Shown here in pieces: positions 8,819 to 16,540 of a stretch of 43,531 nt of DNA. Source of the stretch: CAYINJ01 sp964364745. Its GTDB lineage: Bacteria; Patescibacteriota; Patescibacteriia; JACRDY01. Below the pieces are notes generated by a model, which saw nothing but the letters and a program-made list of their open reading frames with translations, did not search any database and had not been told where the DNA came from. The stretch covers positions 1-43,531 of the forward strand of contig CAYINJ010000001.1 of the NCBI GenBank assembly GCA_964364745.1, given 5' to 3'. The position numbers and the translations under genes were made by a program. Position 1 is the stretch's first letter. Each line of letters opens with the position of its first letter.

Positions 8819-8856
8819 CAAAAAACGGTTGCCGGAAAAATATCCCACAACCGTTT
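8819..8856 (-). terminator. Terminator after the sigma4/HARE gene
   Basis: AAACGGTTG (8823-8831) and CAACCGTTT (8848-8856) form a perfect 9-bp stem. On the minus strand it is followed by a T-run. It can also form on the plus strand, with a weaker T-run. Confidence 0.8.
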
Positions 8857-8890
8857 CTTTAATTTTTTACCAACCACCGGTGACTGTCTT

Positions 8891-10051
8891 TTAGGCCTGG
8901 CCGGGCAAGCCGTATCGTTTATTCGGTAATTTGCCAAACCGTTCTTTATCCATCAAAGCCAGGTTAATCGTCGCCTTTTTGACCAGCCGTTGCTTAGTGA
9001 CTTGGGTCACAATTTCATCCTTGGTCATCGGGCCGCGCTCTTTTAACAAAGTAGCGATCACATCCGCCACGGTGCCGGGTTCATAGCCCCATTCCCGCAG
9101 CGCGTAGATCCCTCGGCCAATCAAGACATAGCGGTCATCGAGGATCAATTCGTTGTGAATCGTCGCCGGCAAGGCCTTTTTGTGGTCAAACTTGGCTTCG
9201 TTGATCAACTGGGCAATATCGGTAAAATGCAGCGGTTTACCCGCGCGCTTCAGAATCAGATAAATCTTATCGTTCATGCGCTTGGGCGAAATCGTGTTCC
9301 AACCGGTCAACCCGATGTGACCAAACAGGTTCTGCTTGATCCGACGGCTGGTCTGGAGATAAGACATAATCGCTTCATCCAAGTCGGCCAGACCGTTAGT
9401 CGTCGCTTGCATCTTCGTAAACCGGCCCTGCAGGTGGCCATAGGCCTCCTGCTTTTTCATCAGGGAAAACAGCTCATCAGCCGTTAAGGGCTTGCCTTCA
9501 CGGTTAATTAACTGCAGTAACTGTTCGATCACATCTTCCACCAACTCCCATGGCGCTTCTTTCAGCTTCCAAGTAGTGTGAAAATGATCGGTTTCCTCCA
9601 GCCGCTCAAATTTATTCGCCAGCAAATGGGCAATAATAAAGGCCAGCGCTTTCTTGTGTTGGAGCACTTCTTCTTGGTCAGCATAAGCGGTCGAAACACC
9701 AAAATAATCAGTCAACTGATCCATCAAATGCCCTTCGTGCATGATCCCGCCGTATTTCTTCAAAAACTGGCGCACGGCCGCTTCGATCTTGGCTAGCTCG
9801 CTTTCCACACCGGCATCGTTTACCTTTTCTTTCAGCTTCTTGACACCATCACGCTCAATCTGGCGCACCCGTTCCCGGGTCACCTTGTAGTCCTTGCCGA
9901 TGTTTTCCAGCGTTTCTTTCCGTTGGCTGCCTTTAGCCAAAGCATGCCGGCGGCGCAAGACATCTTGCTCCCGCGGCGACAGGGCTTCAAGCAGCTTTCC
10001 CAACAGCGTTGTAAAGCTGGTGTGATTAGTGGTATTCACAAAAGTTGACAT
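8891..10051 (-). CDS. Sigma-70 region 4-like / HARE-HTH transcription regulator
   Basis: A 386-residue DNA-binding protein. Residues 24-77 match sigma-70 region 4 (LSPREQDVLRRRHAL, then VTRERVRQIERDGVKKLKE), the -35 recognition helix-turn-helix. The middle part is helical. Residues 258-322 match the HARE-HTH domain of the RNA polymerase delta subunit (GKPLHFTDIAQLINEA, ending in a G-I-Y-A-L strand). A second winged-helix-like unit covers 327-383. No sigma region 2 is present, so it cannot act as a full sigma factor; a role as an RNA polymerase-associated regulator is inferred. Its own promoter carries two palindromic sites (see findings), suggesting autoregulation. Confidence 0.85.
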   Translation of the reverse strand: MSTFVNTTNHTSFTTLLGKLLEALSPREQDVLRRRHALAKGSQRKETLENIGKDYKVTRERVRQIERDGVKKLKEKVNDAGVESELAKIEAAVRQFLKKYGGIMHEGHLMDQLTDYFGVSTAYADQEEVLQHKKALAFIIAHLLANKFERLEETDHFHTTWKLKEAPWELVEDVIEQLLQLINREGKPLTADELFSLMKKQEAYGHLQGRFTKMQATTNGLADLDEAIMSYLQTSRRIKQNLFGHIGLTGWNTISPKRMNDKIYLILKRAGKPLHFTDIAQLINEAKFDHKKALPATIHNELILDDRYVLIGRGIYALREWGYEPGTVADVIATLLKERGPMTKDEIVTQVTKQRLVKKATINLALMDKERFGKLPNKRYGLPGQA

Positions 10052-10111
10052 AATGATCCATTCTTTTTTGTCTAAATTAAGGTATTTCTTAACTAGTATG
10101 AATGGACCATT
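10052..10111 (-). promoter_or_regulatory. Paired AATGG-N-CCATT-like operator sites in the sigma4/HARE leader
   Basis: The 12-base segments 10052-10063 and 10100-10111 form an inverted repeat with one mismatch. Each is also close to an internal palindrome: AATGGTCCATT is perfect and AATGATCCATT imperfect. One overlaps the expected transcription start and the other abuts the ATG. This could be a double operator or an RNA stem hiding the start codon. Confidence 0.4.
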
Positions 10112-10114
10112 GAT

Positions 10115-10143
10115 AGTATATCATGGATAACAAACACTGTCAA
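10115..10143 (-). promoter_or_regulatory. Consensus promoter of the sigma4/HARE gene
   Basis: TTGACA (10143-10138), 17-base spacer, TATACT (10120-10115) on the minus strand, giving a leader of about 57 bases. Confidence 0.85.
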
Positions 10144-10189
10144 GAAGTGGCTAACTTTAGCGCTCGCTGGTGGTCTCCAGGCCAGATTT

Positions 10190-11248
10190 TCAGAGGTATT
10201 TGGCTTTGGCGGCGTTATGTTGCTCCAGGGTCTGACTATAGATGACCTCCCCGTCTGGTGTCGTTAAAAAGTACCAAAAATTATTGGGCGTTGATTCAAT
10301 AACGGCCCGGATGGCATCGAGCCCCGGGTTGGCGATCGGGCCGGGAGGTAGACCGCGATGTTGATAAGTATTGTACGGCGAGTTAATCCGCCGGTCGGCC
10401 GCGGAGATGGCGGGTGTCTTTTTGCCGGTCAGATAATTAACCGTCGAGTCGGCCTGCAGGGCAATGCCGGCGTCGAGCCGCCGCCAGAAAATATCAGCCG
10501 CCAGCCGGCGATCGGCGGGAGTATTCACTTCTCGCTCGACAATGCTGGCTAGCGTCACGACCTCATGAATTGTTTTCCCCTGCCGCGCGGCGGCCTGGCG
10601 CATGGCGGTGGTGAATTGCCGATCAAAGGCCGCCAACAACTGCTCAACTACCTCGGTTGCGGTGGCATCATTAAAAAAACGATAGGTGTCAGGGAATAAA
10701 TATCCCTCGACATCGACGCCAGCTGGTAGCTGCCGCACGAAATCAAGAGCGGACTGGGGCCGCAATGCGGACATGAACCCCGCTCGCCAACTGCTTGGGT
10801 CTTCTCCGCCGAGCGCGGCCGAGAGACGATCGGCATATTGCGCCGCCGTCCACCCCTCGACTAACGTCACGGCCGTTTCGCGCGCCCCTGCGCCGACGAG
10901 CAATTGATTAACGAGGCGGCGGACACTGTCGTGGGCGGCCAATTGATATTGGCCGGCTGGCAATCGACTACTATACCCCCGGAGGCGAACATAGGTCCGA
11001 AACAACCAGGCTCGATCAATCACGGCGGCGGTTTGAAGCTCTGCGGCGATGGTGGCCACTGACGACGCTGGCCCAATCGTCACCGTGGTCAGACCGGCGG
11101 CGGTCCGACTCTGGTCGACCAGCAACTCACGGCTCACACTCCCGACCCAAATCACGACCACCAGCCCAACGATCAGTCCGAGCCAACCCCACCGGTGGCG
11201 GAGCCAGTGATTACGGGTTAACCGCCGCCGGTAATTTAAAAATACCAT
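10190..11248 (-). CDS. mltG: Endolytic murein transglycosylase MltG
   Basis: Cleaves nascent peptidoglycan strands at the membrane (YceG-like family). The ATG at 11248 (MVFLNYRRRLTRN) is chosen because it places a basic stretch and one transmembrane helix (about residues 20-36) at the N-terminus. The longer open frame to 11392 runs inside uppP. From this start the protein has 352 residues. A LysM-like region follows the helix. The catalytic Glu is Glu238 in LASIVEREV, and the C-terminal INSPYNTYQHRGLPPGPI and PNNFWYFLTT blocks are diagnostic. It overlaps the 3' end of uppP by 13 bases, pairing two cell-wall genes. Confidence 0.95.
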   Translation of the reverse strand: MVFLNYRRRLTRNHWLRHRWGWLGLIVGLVVVIWVGSVSRELLVDQSRTAAGLTTVTIGPASSVATIAAELQTAAVIDRAWLFRTYVRLRGYSSRLPAGQYQLAAHDSVRRLVNQLLVGAGARETAVTLVEGWTAAQYADRLSAALGGEDPSSWRAGFMSALRPQSALDFVRQLPAGVDVEGYLFPDTYRFFNDATATEVVEQLLAAFDRQFTTAMRQAAARQGKTIHEVVTLASIVEREVNTPADRRLAADIFWRRLDAGIALQADSTVNYLTGKKTPAISAADRRINSPYNTYQHRGLPPGPIANPGLDAIRAVIESTPNNFWYFLTTPDGEVIYSQTLEQHNAAKAKYL

Positions 11249-12054
11249 ACCAGCAAAACGGCGAGGCCAAGTAAAATCCGATACCAACCAAACCCGGCGA
11301 GGGTGTGGTGTTCTAAGAAGCGTAATAAATAACGAATCGCTAACCAGCCAACGATCGCGGCGGCACCCGCCCCCACCATAAAAGTGGGCCACCCACCAGC
11401 GGGCATGCCGACCTGGCTCAAATCAATCCCCTGTTTAATTGCGGCGGCCGCGACCGCTGGAATAGATAATAAAAAAGAAAAGCGGGCGGCCTCGCTCCGT
11501 TTCAAACCTTCCCCCAGACCTGCTATAATAGTGATGCCACTGCGTGATACGCCAGGGACCAGCGCCAGCACTTGCGCCAGACCGATTTTGAGCGCGCTGC
11601 CCCAGGACAGATCGGTCATCTTGAAACGTTGTCGGCTGGTGGCCTCAAAGATAAAAAAGAAAATACCAAAGACAATCAACATCACGGCCACTGACGGTAA
11701 AGAGCGAAAGCGCTCCTCCAGGGCAGCGCCGCCGATCGCGCCGACGATCAAGACCGGTCCGGTGGCTAAAAGTAACTGCCAGGCCAGCCGAGCATCGTCA
11801 GAATAGTGATGCCAGCGTCGGTGCCAGATCGACTGTCCCCACTCGATCAGCAACCGCCAGATGTCGGCCCAAAAAAAGCCGAGCAAGGCCAACAGCGTAC
11901 CGAAGTGGAGAGCGACATCAAACGAGAGGTCGGCGGCACCTTGGATGCCGGTCAGCTGGTGCAGGACCACTAAGTGCCCCGAGCTAGAAATCGGCAAAAA
12001 CTCGGTCAGACCCTGGACGATCCCGAAAATAATTGCCCACCATAATGTCATCAT
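11236..12054 (-). CDS. uppP: Undecaprenyl-diphosphatase (BacA/UppP type)
   Basis: Recycles undecaprenyl pyrophosphate to the monophosphate lipid carrier at the cytoplasmic membrane. The 272-residue polytopic protein carries both family signatures: GLTEFLPISSSGHLVVLHQL near the N-terminus and LVPGVSRSGITIIAGL in the middle. The start (MMTLWWAIIFG) is fixed by a -10 box 7 bases upstream, so the mRNA is probably leaderless. Its ATG at 12054 is back to back with the ATG of the plus-strand PAP2 gene at 12055, with no base between. It overlaps mltG downstream. Confidence 0.97.
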   Translation of the reverse strand: MMTLWWAIIFGIVQGLTEFLPISSSGHLVVLHQLTGIQGAADLSFDVALHFGTLLALLGFFWADIWRLLIEWGQSIWHRRWHHYSDDARLAWQLLLATGPVLIVGAIGGAALEERFRSLPSVAVMLIVFGIFFFIFEATSRQRFKMTDLSWGSALKIGLAQVLALVPGVSRSGITIIAGLGEGLKRSEAARFSFLLSIPAVAAAAIKQGIDLSQVGMPAGGWPTFMVGAGAAAIVGWLAIRYLLRFLEHHTLAGFGWYRILLGLAVLLVWYF

Positions 12055-12489
12055 ATGTCCCAGTATAGCATAATTTTTATTCCGGTCATCGGCGCGCTCG
12101 TGGCCCAGCTAGCCAAAGTCATCGGCGCGCTTTACCACCGCCAGTTTACCTGGCACGTCTGGAAAGAATACGGCGGCATGCCCTCGGCCCACGCGGCGTT
12201 TGTTTTTGCTGCTTTGACGGAAGTGGCCCTGCTCGACGGTGTCGCCAGTACGTCATTTATCTTGGCGCTGGTGCTGACCGTGGTGATCGTCCGGGATGCC
12301 AGCGGCTACCGTCGGACAATGGACCACCACGCCGCCACGTTGAACCGGTTAATCGATGAACTACCCGCGGCTCGCCAAACTCACTATACGACCTTTGACT
12401 CCACCATGGGGCACACCCCCTGGCAAATCACGGTCGGCGCCGTTATTGGCGCGCTCGTGGCCTGGCTGGGCCTCGGCTGGCTCGGATAA
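12055..12489 (+). CDS. Divergent PAP2-family membrane protein (YuiD-like)
   Basis: A 144-residue membrane protein of the divergent PAP2 / acid-phosphatase family. It shows the family motifs GGMPSAHAA (with the His), VRDASGYRRTMDHHA and MGHTPWQ, with about four hydrophobic segments. A phosphatase acting on a lipid phosphate is likely from the family. Being divergent from uppP it may serve the same lipid-carrier cycle, though that is inference. The ATG at 12055 adjoins the uppP ATG. Its promoter would have to lie inside uppP; CATAAT at 12041-12046 is a possible -10. Confidence 0.85.
   Translation: MSQYSIIFIPVIGALVAQLAKVIGALYHRQFTWHVWKEYGGMPSAHAAFVFAALTEVALLDGVASTSFILALVLTVVIVRDASGYRRTMDHHAATLNRLIDELPAARQTHYTTFDSTMGHTPWQITVGAVIGALVAWLGLGWLG
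12062..12069 (-). promoter_or_regulatory. Extended -10 promoter of uppP, inside codons 3-5 of the divergent gene
   Basis: On the minus strand GCTATACT ends 7 bases before the uppP ATG (12054). No SD or convincing -35. Confidence 0.6.
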
Positions 12490-12495
12490 ACCAAT

Positions 12496-13362
12496 TTACT
12501 GCTGACACTGCGAACAGTAGTGGGTTCCCCGCCCCTGCTGTTTTGTTTTAGTAATAATCGTGCCGCAGCGCCGACAGGGCTGACCGCCGCGACCATAAAC
12601 CATTAAATATCGGGAGAAGTTCCCCCGCTGGCCATTGGCGTGGCGAAAGTCACGCGCGGTCGTGCCACCATGGCGAATGGCCCGCGCTAAGAGGCGCGGA
12701 ATTATCCGGGCTAACTTGACTAGTGTCCCCCCCGCCAACGACTGGATTGGTCGATGGGGTCTAATCCGCGCCGCGAAGCAGGCCTCATCGGCGTAAATAT
12801 TGCCGAGGCCCACGATTAACTTTTGATCCAGTAAAAACTGCTTGATTGGCCGGCGCGGATACCGCTCGGCTAAAGCCACCACGGCGGCGGGCGTCAACTG
12901 TTTGGTCAGTGGTTCGATCCCATGGTGGCCGCTTAACTTGGCCAATTGGGCGGCCGATAGCAACTTCAGCCAGCCAAACTTGCGCTGATCATTAAAAAAC
13001 AACACTCCGCCGCCGGCGAAGTGAATCTCGACATGAGTGAAACGATTGGGCTGACCTTGCTCTCCGCCGGGAATGGGGTGGCCACCGGCCGCGCCCAGTT
13101 TCCCGTTAGCTTGACGGTAAATCAATTGGCCAGTCATTTTGAGGTGAATCACCACTGACTGACCGGTGGACAGTTCGATCACCACCATCTTAGCCCGACG
13201 CCAGACGCGCCTAATTTTTTCTCCCATCAATTGCCGCCGCAGCGAGGCGGCGGCGGGGCTGACTAACTTGGCGACCCGCACCACTACCCGACTAATCACT
13301 TGACCACGGAGACAGCGGTCAAGTTCTCGGGTGACCACCTCAACTTCGGGTAGTTCTGGCAT
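12496..13362 (-). CDS. mutM: Formamidopyrimidine-DNA glycosylase (Fpg/MutM)
   Basis: Base-excision repair enzyme removing 8-oxoguanine, with AP-lyase activity. The 288 residues begin MPELPEVEVV, with Pro2 the Schiff-base nucleophile and Glu3. Lys58 in RRAKMV matches the family's Lys57, and HLKMTGQL follows. RKFGWL and the H2TH segment LDQKLIVGLGNIYADEACF contact DNA. The C-terminal zinc finger is intact (CRRCG and CSQC). It is the last gene of the glycolytic operon, 14 bases after gpmI, and converges with the PAP2 gene, leaving 6 bases between stops. Confidence 0.97.
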   Translation of the reverse strand: MPELPEVEVVTRELDRCLRGQVISRVVVRVAKLVSPAAASLRRQLMGEKIRRVWRRAKMVVIELSTGQSVVIHLKMTGQLIYRQANGKLGAAGGHPIPGGEQGQPNRFTHVEIHFAGGGVLFFNDQRKFGWLKLLSAAQLAKLSGHHGIEPLTKQLTPAAVVALAERYPRRPIKQFLLDQKLIVGLGNIYADEACFAARIRPHRPIQSLAGGTLVKLARIIPRLLARAIRHGGTTARDFRHANGQRGNFSRYLMVYGRGGQPCRRCGTIITKTKQQGRGTHYCSQCQQ

Positions 13363-13376
13363 AAACCATTGACCAC

Positions 13377-14957
13377 CTACAATAAGGGACTGCCCGTCAT
13401 CTCGGCCGGCAGATCAAGCTCCAAGGCCTTAAGGACCGTGGGGGCAACATCCGACAATATACCGCTGGGGGCAATGATCGAGAGGTCGCCTCCACTGGCC
13501 TCCGGCCGGCCGGCGGTTTGCCCTTCTAACTCCCGCCGCACGGCAATGAACGGCACGGGATTGGTGCTATGATCCTTCAGAATTTCCCCGGTTTGCAGAT
13601 CGATCATTTCTTCGGCATTACCATGATCGGCGGTGATGAACACTACCCCGTCTTTGGCCAACACCACGTCCACGATTTGGCCCAAACACTGATCAAGCAC
13701 TTCGAGCCCCTTGATGGTGGCCGCCAGATTGCCCGTGTGAGCCACCATGTCGGGGTTAGCAAAATTGACCACCACAAAATCGTAGGTGTCTGGTTTGAGC
13801 TCTTGTATTAAGCGGCTGGTAATTTTTTCGGCACTCATCGCCGGCTGCTCGGCATAAGATGCCACCTTGGGAGACGGAATGACTATCTGGGTTTCACCCG
13901 GATAGCAAATATCTTTCAGACCATTGAAGAAAAAAGTGACGTGGGCGTATTTTTCTGTTTCGGCCAAATGAAGTTGTTTCAAGCCGGCTTGCGCGATCAC
14001 TTCCGCCAACGGGTGGACGACTTCTTCGGGCGGAAACGCCACGGCCGAGACCGGCAAGTCCTGCTCATACTCCATCATGGTGGTGAAGAAGAGGTCGGCG
14101 ATGTCGGGGCGCTTAAACTTGTTAAATGACGGCAAGACAAATGCTTTGGTCAGTTGGCGGGCGCGATCGGCCCGAAAGTTGAAAAAGATCACCCCGTCGC
14201 CAGCCTGGATGGTGGTCAACGGCTGGTCATTTTTGGTGATGACCGTCGGCTCGAATTCCTCGTCATACACTTGGTGTTTATATGACTCCGCGATCGCCAC
14301 CAGCGGGTCACTGGCGGTTTGTTCACTCACCCCTTCGGCCATGGCCCGATAGGCCGCCTCCGTCCGCGACCAGTTGTTGTCGCGATCCATGGCCGACCAC
14401 CGGCCGGACAGTGAGGCAATCGCTCCGACTTTTGATTTTTTGATCGCTTTTTGGAGTGTCACAATAAAATCATCGGCGACGTGCGGCAGCGTGTCTCGCC
14501 CGTCCAAAATGGCATGGATGTAGACCCGTTTTAATTTCTGGCGATGAGCTAAATTGAGTAGGGCAATCAGATGATCCAGGTGAGCGTGCACACCGGCCGG
14601 CGAAACTAATCCGATCAAATGCAGTTGGGAATTATGCCGCTGAACGTGCGCGGCGGTTTTGATAAATGCCTCGTTGGTCAAGAAACTCCCATCTTCAATC
14701 GAGCGGTTAATCCGCGGCAGGTTCTGATATAGCACTCGACCGGCCCCGATCGTCAGGTGGCCGACTTCGGAGTTCCCCATTTCTCCAAACTGAAGACCAA
14801 CGTCTTGCGACGATGATTGAATCACCAGCGCTGGATAGGTGCTGACAATTTTTCGAAAATTCGGCAGCTTGGCCTGGGCAATGGCATTACCATCGTTGGG
14901 TGGAGCTACCCCAAACCCATCAAGCACCAAGAGAACGACTGGTTTTGGTCGAGCCAT
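13377..14957 (-). CDS. gpmI: 2,3-bisphosphoglycerate-independent phosphoglycerate mutase, copy 2
   Basis: Interconverts 3- and 2-phosphoglycerate in lower glycolysis using two metal ions. The 526-residue protein has all the expected ligands: Asp13 in LDGFG, Ser63 in GNSEVGH, His in VSPAGVHAHLDH, DGRDT, SGRWSAMDRD, FRADRARQLT, NPDMVAHTGN, ITADHGNAE and the HSTNPVPF His. This copy is nearer the family consensus than copy 1. Its start overlaps the end of copy 1 by 38 bases, so the two are translated from one mRNA. Confidence 0.97.
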   Translation of the reverse strand: MARPKPVVLLVLDGFGVAPPNDGNAIAQAKLPNFRKIVSTYPALVIQSSSQDVGLQFGEMGNSEVGHLTIGAGRVLYQNLPRINRSIEDGSFLTNEAFIKTAAHVQRHNSQLHLIGLVSPAGVHAHLDHLIALLNLAHRQKLKRVYIHAILDGRDTLPHVADDFIVTLQKAIKKSKVGAIASLSGRWSAMDRDNNWSRTEAAYRAMAEGVSEQTASDPLVAIAESYKHQVYDEEFEPTVITKNDQPLTTIQAGDGVIFFNFRADRARQLTKAFVLPSFNKFKRPDIADLFFTTMMEYEQDLPVSAVAFPPEEVVHPLAEVIAQAGLKQLHLAETEKYAHVTFFFNGLKDICYPGETQIVIPSPKVASYAEQPAMSAEKITSRLIQELKPDTYDFVVVNFANPDMVAHTGNLAATIKGLEVLDQCLGQIVDVVLAKDGVVFITADHGNAEEMIDLQTGEILKDHSTNPVPFIAVRRELEGQTAGRPEASGGDLSIIAPSGILSDVAPTVLKALELDLPAEMTGSPLL

Positions 14958-16530
14958 AGGGATCAGCTGGATGAATGGGCGAATAGAGTGGCGACGCAGT
15001 CATGTCGGCTGGGGCCGTTACGCCCATGATGGCTAAAACCGTCGGGGCGACATTGGCTAAATTACCACGGCGGAGACGATAACGATGGTGGTCGGCGGTG
15101 GCCATAATGAATGGCACGGGATAGCGCGTGTGCTCCGTGACGACAGCGCCGGCGGCGGATCGGAGGACTTCGGCATTGCCATGATCCGCGGTAATAATCA
15201 GATTCCCTTTTCGCCGCAAAACAACCATATGATACAGCTTTCCGAGACACTCGTCCACCACTTTTAATCCCGCAATCGTGGCCGCCAGATTGCCCGTGTG
15301 AGCCAGCATGTCAGGATTGGCAAAATTTAAAGCCACAAATTGATGTTCGCGACCGCGGAGGCTGCGCAACACTCGAGTGGTAATTTTCTTCGCGCTCATC
15401 GCCGGCCGTTGATCATAGTGACTGACGGTTGGCGAAGGGATCATCACGCGGTCTTCGCCGGCGACCGGATCAGCATACCCTCCGTTGAGAAAATATGTCA
15501 TGTGAGCATACTTCTCCGACTCGGCAATGTAGAGCTGCCGATACCCCGCTAGAGCCATGGGCAACGTCTGGGTTAAACTCACGGCCGGAAAAGCGGCCAC
15601 GACGGTATCAAGATCGGGTCCAAAGTCCGTCAGCGCCACAAAATAAAGCTGTCGCAACTGCCCCCCGCGACGAAAACCACCCAGTTGTTCAAACCGCGAC
15701 TGCACAAACGGTTTGGTCAGCTGGCGCGCTCGGTCGGATCGCAAATTAAAAAATATCACCGCGTCACCATCATCAATGGTCGCGATCGGCCGACCATGGC
15801 GGACCATCACTGCTGGCTGGAGATACTCATCGGTTTCACCGCGGTCGTAGGCCGAGGCCACCGCCGCTTCGGCATTGTCGGCCTTCACGCCGCGACCATG
15901 AACCATGGCCGCGTACGCGGTGGCCGTTCGATCCCAGCGTTTATTGCGATCCATCGCATAATAGCGACCACTGATCGTGGCGATTTGCTCCTGGGGCTCC
16001 AGTTGGTCTTGGAGCCGACGCAAAAATCGACCGGCGGAATAAGGTGAAGAATCACGCCCATCCGTAAAGAGGTGAAGATAAATCGGTCTGACCTTTTTCT
16101 TCCGGAAAAATTTCAGCAAAGACAGTAGATGCGCCGGATGGGCGTGGCCGGATTGATCGCCGGACAATAAGCCCATCAAGTGAACCGCCGATTGATGCTC
16201 GCGAACATGTTTGACGGCACTGATGAAGGCCGGATTTTTATAAAACGTGCCATCAGCAATGCTGTCTAAGATTCGGACCGAGTCCTGCTTGACGATCCGG
16301 CCCGCCCCAATGTTGGCGTGGCCGGCTTCACTGTTGCCCGCTTGCCACCTCGGCAGACCAACCTGGCTCCCCGATGTTTGTAAACTAGTGTGCGGATAGC
16401 GCCGCTGCAGCCGTTTAAACACGGTCATTTTAGCTAAAGCGATGGCGTTACTTTTGCTGGCTGGACCAATCCCAAAACCGTCCAAAATGCACAGGACGGT
16501 TGGCTGCCACGACTGATCACGATACGACAT
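14920..16530 (-). CDS. gpmI: 2,3-bisphosphoglycerate-independent phosphoglycerate mutase paralogue, copy 1
   Basis: A second full-length phosphoglycerate mutase (536 residues) directly upstream of copy 2. Metal and catalytic positions are kept: Asp17 in LDGFG, Ser67 in GNSEAGH, DGRDS, SGRYYAMDRN, LRSDRARQLT, NPDMLAHTGN, ITADHGNAE and the His of EHTRYPVPF. It differs in the substrate loop, where VSPAGVHAH becomes LSGDQSGHAH (one residue longer), and it has a 20-residue C-terminal extension after the usual ASPLY end. An active enzyme with shifted preference or regulation is possible. It starts 10 bases after eno. Confidence 0.93.
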   Translation of the reverse strand: MSYRDQSWQPTVLCILDGFGIGPASKSNAIALAKMTVFKRLQRRYPHTSLQTSGSQVGLPRWQAGNSEAGHANIGAGRIVKQDSVRILDSIADGTFYKNPAFISAVKHVREHQSAVHLMGLLSGDQSGHAHPAHLLSLLKFFRKKKVRPIYLHLFTDGRDSSPYSAGRFLRRLQDQLEPQEQIATISGRYYAMDRNKRWDRTATAYAAMVHGRGVKADNAEAAVASAYDRGETDEYLQPAVMVRHGRPIATIDDGDAVIFFNLRSDRARQLTKPFVQSRFEQLGGFRRGGQLRQLYFVALTDFGPDLDTVVAAFPAVSLTQTLPMALAGYRQLYIAESEKYAHMTYFLNGGYADPVAGEDRVMIPSPTVSHYDQRPAMSAKKITTRVLRSLRGREHQFVALNFANPDMLAHTGNLAATIAGLKVVDECLGKLYHMVVLRRKGNLIITADHGNAEVLRSAAGAVVTEHTRYPVPFIMATADHHRYRLRRGNLANVAPTVLAIMGVTAPADMTASPLYSPIHPADPYGSTKTSRSLGA

Positions 16531-16540
16531 AGTACCTACT

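Noticed and set aside
11249..11392. 48-residue N-terminal extension of MltG
   Set aside because: It lies wholly inside uppP, has low-complexity Arg/Trp-rich translation, and Met at 11248 gives the normal basic-then-helix N-terminus.
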